A DNA stretch of 54,735 nucleotides, from IMG/VR virus record IMGVR_UViG_3300031687_000016, positions 1 through 54,735 of that record. One strand, given 5' to 3'. The notes under the pieces are model-generated. The model saw nothing but the letters and a program-made list of their open reading frames with translations. It ran no database searches and had not been told where the DNA came from. This stretch comes from a virus. Made by a program: the position numbers and the translations under genes. Below, piece after piece: positions 1 to 6,816 of the stretch (position 1 is its first letter; each line of letters opens with the position of its first letter).

Positions 1-2
1 AT

Positions 3-215
3 ACATTTGAGCATACTAAATGGTACGAGTCCGATGATTGGTGTAAAGAGATCGTTAATTGGTTAATATCTGGAGAGATGGATAAAATTGACAGACAAGA
101 TGGTGTTGATGATGTGTTTTGTATAGGATTAGGAGAAGATGGACAAGTACATTCTGTAATAGGAGATTATTATGATTATGTAGAACGTGTGTGTGATATT
201 AACTTAATAGATTAA
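3..215 (+). CDS. hypothetical acidic protein, 5' truncated
   Basis: An open frame runs in from the window edge and ends at TAA 213-215, giving the last 70 residues of a protein whose start lies outside. The visible part is acidic and rich in aromatic residues (WYESDDW near the left edge, then GDYYDY, then a VCDINLID tail). I recognise no domain. It is the first of a run of very small plus-strand genes that are typical of phage early regions. The frame has no internal stop over its whole length and its composition matches its neighbours, so it is probably a real gene. Confidence 0.6.
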   Translation, partial: TFEHTKWYESDDWCKEIVNWLISGEMDKIDRQDGVDDVFCIGLGEDGQVHSVIGDYYDYVERVCDINLID

Positions 216-229
216 TTAAATTGAAATAT

Positions 230-412
230 ATGAAAGTAAAAGAATTGATAGAAAAACTACAACAATGCGATCCTGATTTAGAAATCAATACTTACAGAGA
301 TGATTTTGAATGCGATGCAACAAATTACTGGGTAACTGATATTCAGGAATATAAAAAAGGTAGTAGTGGACATGAAGAAGATGGCGAGGTTTTACTGATA
401 ACCTCAGAATAA
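230..412 (+). CDS. hypothetical small acidic protein (60 aa)
   Basis: The product begins MKVKELIEKLQQCDPDLEI. This opening is common in small phage and plasmid proteins of unknown role, where an N-terminal helix is followed by a beta-rich acidic half ending GEVLLITSE. I chose the ATG at 230; an in-frame TTG at 221 would add three residues but is a weaker start. It follows the truncated gene by 14 bases. The KELIEKLQQ...PDLEI pattern is seen in many small proteins placed before replication genes, but no biochemical function is known to me. Confidence 0.65.
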   Translation: MKVKELIEKLQQCDPDLEINTYRDDFECDATNYWVTDIQEYKKGSSGHEEDGEVLLITSE

Positions 413-460
413 TTAGGAAATGTAAATTAAATGTATTAATATTGAACTTAAATTAAAATT

Positions 461-631
461 ATGAATAAATTAAATCAAAAAGAATTAGAAGAATTAGAAG
501 GGCTTAAAGAGAAATTGTTTAAAGATGCGACATGGAGTTTACTGGTTAATCCTCTGTATTCTACTATGGTATCTAGGTATAATTACTTGGTAATGAAGAA
601 TATAAATAGTTTATTAACTTTAGATAAATAA
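461..631 (+). CDS. hypothetical small helical protein (56 aa)
   Basis: The frame starts at ATG 461 after an A-rich leader (aattaaaatt) and ends at TAA 629-631. The N-terminal half is strongly helical and charged (MNKLNQKELEELEGLKEKLF); the rest is mixed (ATWSLLVNPLYSTMVSRYNY). No domain is recognised. Position and orientation fit the early operon of tiny genes. The call rests on composition, spacing and the absence of any competing frame. Confidence 0.5.
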   Translation: MNKLNQKELEELEGLKEKLFKDATWSLLVNPLYSTMVSRYNYLVMKNINSLLTLDK

Positions 632-645
632 ATAAATATATAATT

Positions 646-795
646 ATGACAAAAAAAGAACATAACAAAATTGATCAGTTTGCTTCTACTATTGTAAGAA
701 AAGTAATAGATAAGAAAAAATCTGATACAAAAAAAAGCAAAGAAAAAACTGACAAACCTAGTGAATGCTACATACAATTTAATCATGCTAGTTAG
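646..795 (+). CDS. hypothetical lysine-rich protein (49 aa)
   Basis: ATG 646 follows the previous stop by 14 bases and the frame ends at TAG 793-795. The centre is very lysine-rich (VRKVIDKKKSDTKKSKEKTD), suggesting a nucleic-acid-facing or disordered segment. The 3' end overlaps the next gene's start at 785 by 11 bases, a sign of translational coupling. No family is recognised. Confidence 0.5.
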   Translation: MTKKEHNKIDQFASTIVRKVIDKKKSDTKKSKEKTDKPSECYIQFNHAS

Positions 796-967
796 TAAAT
801 GTTGTGGTGCTGACTATATGGATATAGAGGATAGTTATGGAGATGCTCAAGTAGTATGTAAAGATTGCGAGGATATATGCGAAACACAAAATGAGTATGA
901 CTATGATGATCTAATGAGGGGAGAAAGAGCAGAAGCTGATGCTGATGATAAAAGATTAGGATTATGA
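785..967 (+). CDS. small zinc-ribbon protein (60 aa)
   Basis: Four cysteines form a ribbon-like pattern: SKCCGADY near residues 4-11 and VCKDCEDIC near residues 23-31. This CCGA...CxxC layout is common in small phage and bacterial zinc-ribbon proteins. The C-terminal half is very acidic (EYDYDD, EADADD), which could mimic DNA or contact a basic partner. I prefer ATG 785 to the upstream in-frame ATG 761 because the shorter form begins right before the ribbon, as in other members. It overlaps the previous gene by 11 bases and the next by 4. Zinc binding is inferred from spacing only and the function is unknown; a role in host take-over is speculative. Confidence 0.6.
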   Translation: MLVSKCCGADYMDIEDSYGDAQVVCKDCEDICETQNEYDYDDLMRGERAEADADDKRLGL

Positions 968-1062
968 AAGTAAGAAAAGTAATGTATTATAGTGGAAAGC
1001 CTTTATACAATGATTGGATAATATATATATATAGTGAGTATTCTAAATTATATAAATTATGA
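964..1062 (+). CDS. possible very small protein (32 aa)
   Basis: ATG 964 overlaps the previous TGA by four bases (ATGA), and its own stop TGA 1060-1062 overlaps the next ATG in the same way. The product is short, aromatic and basic (MKVRKVMYYSGKPLYNDWII). The double ATGA linkage is the main reason to accept it, since the length alone would not support a gene. No family is recognised. Confidence 0.35.
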   Translation: MKVRKVMYYSGKPLYNDWIIYIYSEYSKLYKL

Positions 1063-1190
1063 AAGAAGTATACCAGTTGATGATAGATGAAAAGATGAAA
1101 GAAAACCCCAACAAATCATACATACAATGGCTTCAAAAACTTAATGAAGCTATATTGAAACAAATTATAATAGATAATTACAGAAAATAA
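1059..1190 (+). CDS. hypothetical small helical protein (43 aa)
   Basis: ATG 1059 overlaps the preceding stop by four bases; the frame ends at TAA 1188-1190. The product is helical and charged (MKEVYQLMIDEKMKENPN, then YIQWLQKLNEAILK). It is the last gene of the first early run; a stem-loop with a T-run follows within 30 bases. Function unknown. Confidence 0.5.
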   Translation: MKEVYQLMIDEKMKENPNKSYIQWLQKLNEAILKQIIIDNYRK

Positions 1191-1216
1191 GGGTAATTAG
1201 GCGAGATCAATTTTTA

Positions 1217-1252
1217 AGGAATACTGCATGGCGTGTATCCTACCTTTTTTTT
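1217..1252 (+). terminator. putative intrinsic terminator after the first small-gene run
   Basis: AGGAATAC (1217-1224) can pair with GTATCCT (1235-1241), leaving one bulged A and a 10-base loop. A run of eight T follows at 1245-1252. It lies 26 bases after the last stop of the tiny-gene run and before the next gene cluster, where a terminator is expected. Confidence 0.5.
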
Positions 1253-1266
1253 AACTTAAAATAGCT

Positions 1267-1306
1267 GGGAATAATCCCTAATCTTAATGGGTACATAAGA
1301 GTATCC
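1267..1306 (+). other. two small hairpins in a structured intergenic region
   Basis: GGGA-ATAA-TCCC (1267-1278) and GGGTAC-ataaga-GTATCC (1289-1306, one G-U pair) lie between the terminator at 1217-1252 and the longer hairpin at 1345-1393. The 225-base gap 1191-1415 holds no convincing gene on either strand but four successive stem-loops. It may be a leader or a small RNA. The individual hairpins are short and could be chance. Confidence 0.3.
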
Positions 1307-1344
1307 TTTAATATTAAATGTTTAGTTATTTTAATAGCATAATG

Positions 1345-1397
1345 GGAGAGCATAAAGGCACAAGCCAACAATCAGTTAATACTATTGCTCTCCTTTT
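1345..1397 (+). ncRNA. structured, terminator-like RNA (copy 1)
   Basis: GGAGAGCA (1345-1352) pairs perfectly with TGCTCTCC (1386-1393) around a 33-base loop, followed by TTTT. The loop contains AAAGGCA and an inner hairpin GGC-acaa-GCC. The element after the major capsid gene (30266-30325, minus strand) has the same 33-base loop length, the same AAAGGCA, an inner hairpin at the same place and a similar 3' half, while the inner pairs of its outer stem differ in a compensatory way. This copy ends 22 bases before the ATG at 1416, so it could act as a terminator, attenuator or leader of the replication cluster. Its function is an inference. Confidence 0.5.
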
Positions 1398-1415
1398 GTG
1401 TTAACCCTAAATCAA

Positions 1416-1655
1416 ATGAAAAAAGAAACAAGACAAATAATACAAGATCTTAAATATTTAAACGAAAATAATAGTTTAATTAAACAAAATACCATAGATT
1501 TGGATAACTATTTTAAGTATTCTGGAATGCAAGAATATCAAGATAACATTATATCTATGACTCCAAGTTATAGAAAAAAAGATGTAAATAAAGTAGCTAA
1601 AGTTTATAATGACATGAGTAGATACAAATTAAAAGATTACAGAAAGTATGAGTAA
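1416..1655 (+). CDS. hypothetical protein (79 aa)
   Basis: I chose ATG 1416; a GTG 18 bases upstream lies on the 3' flank of the hairpin and is unlikely to start translation. The product is helical and basic: MKKETRQIIQDLKYLNENN, then a tyrosine-rich C-terminus (NDMSRYKLKDYRKYE). The leader aaatcaaATG is the same as at the gene starting at 8624. It overlaps the next gene by eight bases and opens the replication cluster. No domain is recognised. Confidence 0.6.
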   Translation: MKKETRQIIQDLKYLNENNSLIKQNTIDLDNYFKYSGMQEYQDNIISMTPSYRKKDVNKVAKVYNDMSRYKLKDYRKYE

Positions 1656-1887
1656 AGAGATCCAAGTTCCAAATTATTATATAGGAGATACATATAGAGA
1701 AGGGTATTATCAAGCAAGATATGTAGTAGAAGACTTTAATTGCACATGGAATATTGGTAACGTTGTAACCTACTGTTTGCGTAGTTCAGAGAAGCATGAA
1801 TCTCCAATAGAATGTTTGCAAAAATCAATTAACCATCTCAAGTTTGAGATAGAAAGGTTAGAAAAATTAAATAAAAAGAAAAAATAA
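1648..1887 (+). CDS. DUF3310-like protein (79 aa)
   Basis: The sequence has the DUF3310 layout: an early YY with following helix (VPNYYIGDTYREGYYQA), the central NIGNVVTYCLRSSEK block matching the family's GNAxKYxxRxxxK core at about residues 36-50, and a C-terminal helix of the LxKSINHLKFEIERLEK type. DUF3310 proteins are small, common in phage replication regions and often called nucleotide kinase-like or SaV-like; their activity is not settled. The usual Arg-Ala-Gly after the core tyrosine is changed here to CLRSSEK. It overlaps the previous gene by 8 bases and its stop shares one base with the next start. Confidence 0.6.
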   Translation: MSKEIQVPNYYIGDTYREGYYQARYVVEDFNCTWNIGNVVTYCLRSSEKHESPIECLQKSINHLKFEIERLEKLNKKKK

Positions 1888-2186
1888 TGAAACGAGAAAT
1901 ATTTGACAACTACGCATCTGCAATAGCAGAACAATTCCATCTTACTCTTGATGAAATGTTTACAAAAACCAAGAGGAGAGATAGTGTTGAAGCAAGACAA
2001 ATGCTATATTTTTTAGCCAAAGAACGCCCAATCAGACTATCATACATAAGATTATTTATGGAAGAGAACGGACATCCAGTAACACATTCTACTATTATAC
2101 ATGGATACAAGAAAGCAAAAGAATACATAAACAAAGATGAAGACTGGAAAAACATAGTAAATGAGTTACAAAAAAAGAATGTATAG
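1887..2186 (+). CDS. free-standing DnaA domain IV-like DNA-binding protein
   Basis: Residues about 12-80 match the C-terminal domain IV of DnaA: an N-terminal helix, a RQMLYFLAKE helix equivalent to DnaA's RxIAMYLxRE, LSYIRLFMEENGH (a helix like LSLPEIGRxFG) and the signature helix THSTIIHGYKKAKEYI, parallel to DnaA's DHTTVLHAxRKIE. In DnaA this helix-turn-helix reads the DnaA box. The AAA+ and oligomerisation domains are missing. The gene sits at the head of the replication cluster, so it may mark or melt the phage origin or compete with host DnaA for boxes. Family match by motif reading is good; role is inference. Confidence 0.65.
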   Translation: MKREIFDNYASAIAEQFHLTLDEMFTKTKRRDSVEARQMLYFLAKERPIRLSYIRLFMEENGHPVTHSTIIHGYKKAKEYINKDEDWKNIVNELQKKNV

Positions 2187-2592
2187 TATAGAGGACATAT
2201 ATAGCCAGGCTTTACAAGACGATACATTATACATGGAAAGGAATAATAATGTAAGCATGATCAATATTGGTATTAAAATACAAAAGTTTCCTAGCAAGAC
2301 AGAGATATTAAATTGCTCAAAAAACGGAGATTATTTTCAAGAATTAACAACAGATGAATACAATACCTTTTTTACTTATGGATGGGTTATTGGTTGTTTA
2401 AAGATGGCTGTAAATAATTGTGTCAGAAAATTAGACATGATACAGAAAAATATGCAAGAGGAGGTAAATACGAGGAAGAACGATAAGTATATTAAGAATT
2501 TAAAAACAAAACGGGAGTTTGTTATGAATAAGTATTCTTACCATACAAAAAAACTAATCAAATTAAATAACAAAAATGGAAAATTATTTTAA
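2179..2592 (+). CDS. hypothetical protein (137 aa)
   Basis: ATG 2179 overlaps the previous stop by eight bases; an in-frame ATG at 2161 would overlap it by 26 and is less likely. The N-terminal half is mixed alpha/beta, with a tryptophan- and glycine-containing turn (YGWVIGCLKMAVNNCVRKLD); the C-terminal half is one long lysine-rich helix region with coiled-coil character (MIQKNMQEEVNTRKNDKYIK). The 3' end overlaps the recombinase gene by 17 bases, linking its expression to recombination functions. I do not recognise the family. Confidence 0.6.
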   Translation: MYSIEDIYSQALQDDTLYMERNNNVSMINIGIKIQKFPSKTEILNCSKNGDYFQELTTDEYNTFFTYGWVIGCLKMAVNNCVRKLDMIQKNMQEEVNTRKNDKYIKNLKTKREFVMNKYSYHTKKLIKLNNKNGKLF

Positions 2593-3157
2593 AAAGTTGT
2601 CAGCCATCAACGTAAAAGGAATGGCTGAAAAAAAAGGAAGGTTTAACTATTTGTCATGGGCAAACGCATGGGCTTTGATAAAGGAGAATTATCCTGAAGC
2701 AAACAGAAAGGTGTATGAAAGTGAGCATACGGGATTAAACTATTTTACAGATGGAAAAACAGCCTCTGTCAAGGTAGGAGTTACAGTTAATGGTATTGAA
2801 CACATAGACTACCTTCCAGTAATGGATTACAGGAACAGTTCTATACCTATTGATAAAGTTACCTCAATGGATGTAAATACCACAATACAGAGATCAACTA
2901 CTAAAGCTATTGCTATGCATGGACTGGGAATATCTATATTCAAAGGAGAGGATCTTGTTGACATAGCCACACCACCAGCACCACCTAAACCAATATCAGT
3001 AGTTCTTGACTTAGGAGATGTTGATATGAAAAAAACTCTTGACTGGATCGCTTCAAACAAATCAATGGGACTACCTAAGATAGTTAAAACATTAGAGCAG
3101 AAATACAAGATAACTGCAAAAGTAAAAAAGGAGATTGCTAATATTATAAAAGATTAA
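2576..3157 (+). CDS. DUF1071 single-strand annealing protein (Sak3-like)
   Basis: The first 130 residues carry the DUF1071 marks: YLSWANAWA (25-33), an aromatic-rich YFTDG segment, LPVMD (80-84), MDVNTTIQRSTTKAIAMHGLG (98-118, with its Asn-Thr-x-x-x-Arg core) and IFKGEDL (121-127). DUF1071 proteins have been linked to Rad52-like phage annealases of the Sak/Sak3 kind. They bind single-stranded DNA and pair complementary strands. The last ~60 residues form a proline linker (TPPAPPKP) and a helical lysine-rich tail. The next gene encodes a RecE-like exonuclease four bases away, the classic exonuclease plus annealase pair. Confident on family, less on the exact subgroup. Confidence 0.75.
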   Translation: MENYFKKLSAINVKGMAEKKGRFNYLSWANAWALIKENYPEANRKVYESEHTGLNYFTDGKTASVKVGVTVNGIEHIDYLPVMDYRNSSIPIDKVTSMDVNTTIQRSTTKAIAMHGLGISIFKGEDLVDIATPPAPPKPISVVLDLGDVDMKKTLDWIASNKSMGLPKIVKTLEQKYKITAKVKKEIANIIKD

Positions 3158-3160
3158 GCT

Positions 3161-3940
3161 ATGATGACTAAAAAACAAATGGATTCAGATGATATGGATA
3201 TTAGCAGACACCTAGAAATTCTCATGAATTTAAAAGATGATGAGAAGTATTACGGAGAATATGGAAAAAAATGGCTTTCTAATTCTGATATTTATTCATT
3301 ACTAAATAATCCTAAAGAGTTTAATAAGCCAAAAAAAGAAACAAAGGCGATGCTTGAGGGAAGGTATTTTCATACTGCTATGTTAGAGCCTGAAAAGTTA
3401 GATAGCTTTATAGTTGTTGATTTAGCTAGTAGAAATTCAAAAGCATATAAAGAATTTTCAGCAGAGCATGATGGTAAGATGTTTTTATTAGCACCTGAAG
3501 TGTTACAGCTTGATAAAGTTGTAAACGCTATGAAGTCTAGCTTTGATTTACATCAGCAAATATACGAGGAAACCAATAAGTTTGAAGTACCAATGGTTAA
3601 AACTATTGAGGGAATTAAATGGAAAGGTAAGGCAGATATTGTAGGTACTCATAAGCTAATTGATTTAAAAACCACCTCAGATATAGCTAAGTTTAAATAC
3701 TCAGCTTCTAAGTATAACTATGACAGTCAGGCGTTTATATACGAAGAGCTGTTTGGAAAGCCTTTAGAGTTTTATGTAATAGACAAGACAACACATCAGC
3801 TTTCAGTGTTTACACCTGGAGAGGAGTTTCTTAAGAGAGGGGAAGCAAAGGTAAAAGAAGCAGTAAGAATATATAATGAATTTTTTAAGGAAGGATGTAC
3901 TAGCGATATAGATCAACATATTAATTATGAAATACTTTAA
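3161..3940 (+). CDS. RecE/YqaJ-like PD-(D/E)XK exonuclease
   Basis: The motifs are those of phage exonucleases of the RecE C-terminal/PDDEXK_1 type: GRYFHTAMLEPEK (67-79, the G-x-x-x-H helix), KADIVG with metal-binding Asp159, IDLKTT with Asp168 and Lys170, and a later YNYDSQAFIY helix (185-194) holding the conserved Gln. Such enzymes chew one strand from DNA ends and hand the other to the annealase encoded just upstream. Length (259 aa) fits the family. ATG 3161 and ATG 3164 are adjacent; either could be used. The stop overlaps the following small gene by 14 bases. Confidence 0.85.
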   Translation: MMTKKQMDSDDMDISRHLEILMNLKDDEKYYGEYGKKWLSNSDIYSLLNNPKEFNKPKKETKAMLEGRYFHTAMLEPEKLDSFIVVDLASRNSKAYKEFSAEHDGKMFLLAPEVLQLDKVVNAMKSSFDLHQQIYEETNKFEVPMVKTIEGIKWKGKADIVGTHKLIDLKTTSDIAKFKYSASKYNYDSQAFIYEELFGKPLEFYVIDKTTHQLSVFTPGEEFLKRGEAKVKEAVRIYNEFFKEGCTSDIDQHINYEIL

Positions 3941-4079
3941 AAAACTATTATCTTTTTTTAAATGGAAAAGAGAGGTATTTACAGTAGAAGTTCCAACTAC
4001 TTGTAAAGATGAACAGTCTAAGCATAGGCTTATGGCTGACATACTAGAAATTTTGGAGCAAGAAATTAAATTACACTAA
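3927..4079 (+). CDS. hypothetical small protein (50 aa)
   Basis: The frame starts inside the end of the exonuclease gene (14-base overlap) and ends one base before the next ATG at 4081. The N-terminus is amphipathic and basic (MKYFKKLLSFFKWKREVFTV) and the C-terminus is helical and acidic (RLMADILEILEQEIKLH). The basic aromatic start could lie on a membrane surface, but there is no full membrane segment. No family is recognised; tight packing supports a real gene. Confidence 0.5.
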   Translation: MKYFKKLLSFFKWKREVFTVEVPTTCKDEQSKHRLMADILEILEQEIKLH

Positions 4080-4080
4080 A

Positions 4081-4341
4081 ATGGAAGAAAAAATTTATGT
4101 AGGATCAGGTAAGTCAAAGTTTGATGGAAACCTAGTGTCTTGTAGTTTGTGTTTGACTGATTTACCAGTAGAGCATATTTACGAGTACAACAATAAGAAG
4201 TATATAAAACTTAACGTACAAAAGAAAAAAGAAGAAGATCAATACGGTAAGTCGCATTCTGTTTCTGTTGACACATGGAAACCTGAAGCCACAAAGGCGG
4301 TAGCACCTCCTGTTGAAGAAAAGGATGACCTCCCTTTTTAA
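4081..4341 (+). CDS. small protein with SSB-type C-terminal tip
   Basis: The 86-residue product is beta-rich up to about residue 60, with CSLC (21-24) and a KKYIKLNVQKKKEEDQYGK stretch, then a Pro/Ala linker and the terminus EEKDDLPF. The last residues resemble the acidic DDIPF tip by which bacterial SSB recruits replication proteins. The beta core, flexible linker and acidic tip are the layout of an SSB, at roughly half the usual length. Its place between exonuclease and primase genes fits. A full OB fold cannot be confirmed by eye. It might instead use only the tip to bind host SSB partners. Confidence 0.55.
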   Translation: MEEKIYVGSGKSKFDGNLVSCSLCLTDLPVEHIYEYNNKKYIKLNVQKKKEEDQYGKSHSVSVDTWKPEATKAVAPPVEEKDDLPF

Positions 4342-4365
4342 ACTTGTTTAGAGAGGTTATTACAG

Positions 4366-4399
4366 AAAGGGGGAGTTTTATCAGCTTCCCTTTTCTTTT
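4366..4399 (+). terminator. putative intrinsic terminator before the primase
   Basis: AAAGGGGGAG (4366-4375) can pair with CTTCCCTTT (4385-4393), with one bulged G and one G-U pair, around a 9-base loop. The T-rich run TTTTCTTTT (4391-4399) follows. It lies 24 bases after the stop of the SSB-like gene and 35 before the primase start, so it may lower read-through into the primase. Confidence 0.55.
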
Positions 4400-4434
4400 A
4401 CACAAATACAATTTAATGAAATAGAACACAGCAG

Positions 4435-6816
4435 ATGGAGATTACAATATTTAAAGACATAAAAGACACCTCTCAACCATTTTATAGAAATGTTGGGTTA
4501 GTTTTAGAAAGAATAGAGAAAGGAAATTCTAAGGAAATAGTAAAAAAAATTAGATCTAAGAAAAATAAAGAAGAAAGGAACGACTTAAAGAAACAATTAC
4601 CTGCAATATGTTTTAGTGGTAACTTTACAAAAAGGAATGACGCCTCACTTACCGAACATAGTGGATTAATTTGTTTAGATTTTGATGGATACAAGTCAAG
4701 TAAAGAATTATTGCAAGAAAAAGAAAAGCTAACTAAGAATAAGTTTGTATTTTCTGTATTCATATCTCCTAGCGGTAAGGGATTAAAAGTTATAGTAAAA
4801 ATACCTAAAGATGTAGATAATCATACAAATTATTTCTCTTCATTAAACACATATTTTAATTCACCATATTTTGACACTACCTCTAAAAATATATCTAGAG
4901 TTTGTTATGAGTCTTACGATCCATTAATACATATAAACATTAACTCTAACTTATGGGAGAAAATAGATGAAATAGAATTTGTAGAACTTAACAAGTATAA
5001 AGACAAGCCTACAATACCAGTAATAGATGAGAATAAAATTGTAGAGATACTTATGAAGTGGTGGGAAAAAAAATACGGATTAAAAAATGGAGAAAGAAAC
5101 AATAACGTATTTATATTAGCATCAGCATTTAATGACTTTGGAGTTCCTAAAAATTTAGCTGAATTTATCATGGGTAATTTTGATTCTAAAGATTTTAATA
5201 TAGCAGAAATTAGGAGGACAATTAATTCTGCCTATGCTCATGTCCAAAACTTTGGAACTAAATACTACGAAGACCAGGATAGGGTTAACCTAGTCAAACA
5301 GCAACTTAGACGGGGGGTGTCAAAAAAAGAAATCCGATGTCAATTAGAAAGCGAAAAGATTGATGTCGGAGATATTGATGAGGTCATAATTCGCCTGGAG
5401 GAAGAGCAATCAAACCATAAGTTTTGGACAAAGAATGAAAAAGGAGTAATTAAAATAGTACACATACTTTTTAAGAATTATCTGGAAGACAATGGGTTTT
5501 ATAAGTTTAGTCCTGAAGGGAGTAAGAGTTATATATTTGTAAGGGTAACAAACAACTTAATTGACCATACCTCTGAAAAAGAAATAAAAGATTTTGTATT
5601 ATCATTTCTTTTAACAATAGACGATCTTTCTGTTTACAATTACTTTGCTGAGCAGACAAGATATTTTAGGGAAGAGTTTTTAACTTTAATATCATCTATA
5701 AATGTATTTTTTATAGCCGACACTAAAGATGTTTCTTACCTGTACTATATGAATTGTGCAGTAAAAATTACAAAGAATGATATAATACTTATTGACTACC
5801 TAGATTTAGGAGGCTATGTTTGGAGAGACCATGTTATAGATAGAATTTTTACATTGTGTCAGGTAGGAGATTGTAATTACAAAACATTTATCTCAAATAT
5901 TAGCGGAGAAGATGATAGCAGAATAATCTCAATGGAATCAACCATAGGATACCTACTGCACGGATGGAAAAACTTATCATATTGTCCTGCTGTAATACTT
6001 AATGATGAAATTATATCTGACAACCCTGAAGGCGGTACAGGTAAAGGGCTGTTTATGAACGCCTTAGCTAAAATGAAGAAATGTGTTACAATAGATGGTA
6101 AAAGTTTTTCTTTTGAAAAGTCTTTTGCATACCAGTTAGTTTCAGCAGATACTCAAATACTTTGTTTTGATGATGTAAAAAAATCTTTTGATTTTGAAAA
6201 GTTGTTTTCTGTTATTACGGAAGGGCTAACCCTTGAGAAGAAAAATCGTGACTCTCTGAAAATACCATTTGAAAAATCTCCTAAAGTTGCACTAACAACA
6301 AATTATGCTTTGAGAGGAAAGGGATCTTCATTTGAGAGAAGAAAATGGGATCTAGAGTTGGCTCAATTCTATACTAAAGACTTTACGCCTCTTGTTGAGT
6401 TTGGTAAACTAATGTTTGGAGAGTGGGATGATAACGAGTGGTGTCAGTTTGATAACTACATGATAACCAACCTTCAGGTGTATTTAGACAAAGGTTTAGT
6501 TAGGGGTAATTTTGTCAACAAAAAGATAAAAGATTTATCCAGTGAAACTAATCATGAGTTTATAGAATGGTGCGGACTTGTTAGTAACTCACAGCCTAAT
6601 GATAAATTAAAACCTAACAACAGAGTTTATAGAACAGAATTGTATGATGATTTTGTAGAAGAATATCCTGATTATGCTCCTAAATCTAAATTTACCGTTC
6701 CAAGACGTAGGTTTTATAATTGGGTAAAAGCATACTCTTTATATAATTTTGGTACTGAACTTGAAGAAAGTAGAGATTTAGGGGGAAGATATTTTATTTT
6801 TAAATCTAATGATTAA
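4435..6816 (+). CDS. primase-helicase (VirE-N/BT4734-like primase, D5/SF3-like helicase)
   Basis: The N-terminal ~165 residues match the BT4734/VirE-N type of archaeo-eukaryotic primase: LICLDFDG with Asp82 and Asp84, then FISPSGKGLK (109-118), then SRVCYESYDP (154-163). A PriCT-like helical region follows at about 205-275. The C-terminal part carries a superfamily 3/D5-like ATPase: GGTGKGL (533-539), QILCFDD (574-580, acidic Walker B) and a sensor KVALTTN (617-623). It should prime and unwind at the phage fork. The Walker A ends GKG, not GKS/T, which may be a family feature. It overlaps the next helicase by eight bases. No polymerase gene is seen, so host polymerase is probably recruited. 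Confidence 0.82.
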   Translation: MEITIFKDIKDTSQPFYRNVGLVLERIEKGNSKEIVKKIRSKKNKEERNDLKKQLPAICFSGNFTKRNDASLTEHSGLICLDFDGYKSSKELLQEKEKLTKNKFVFSVFISPSGKGLKVIVKIPKDVDNHTNYFSSLNTYFNSPYFDTTSKNISRVCYESYDPLIHININSNLWEKIDEIEFVELNKYKDKPTIPVIDENKIVEILMKWWEKKYGLKNGERNNNVFILASAFNDFGVPKNLAEFIMGNFDSKDFNIAEIRRTINSAYAHVQNFGTKYYEDQDRVNLVKQQLRRGVSKKEIRCQLESEKIDVGDIDEVIIRLEEEQSNHKFWTKNEKGVIKIVHILFKNYLEDNGFYKFSPEGSKSYIFVRVTNNLIDHTSEKEIKDFVLSFLLTIDDLSVYNYFAEQTRYFREEFLTLISSINVFFIADTKDVSYLYYMNCAVKITKNDIILIDYLDLGGYVWRDHVIDRIFTLCQVGDCNYKTFISNISGEDDSRIISMESTIGYLLHGWKNLSYCPAVILNDEIISDNPEGGTGKGLFMNALAKMKKCVTIDGKSFSFEKSFAYQLVSADTQILCFDDVKKSFDFEKLFSVITEGLTLEKKNRDSLKIPFEKSPKVALTTNYALRGKGSSFERRKWDLELAQFYTKDFTPLVEFGKLMFGEWDDNEWCQFDNYMITNLQVYLDKGLVRGNFVNKKIKDLSSETNHEFIEWCGLVSNSQPNDKLKPNNRVYRTELYDDFVEEYPDYAPKSKFTVPRRRFYNWVKAYSLYNFGTELEESRDLGGRYFIFKSND

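Noticed and set aside
1910-2227. Minus-strand frame of 105 codons over the DnaA-like gene
   Set aside because: Lies across two well supported plus-strand genes and reads as a Cys/Phe/Ser-rich shadow.
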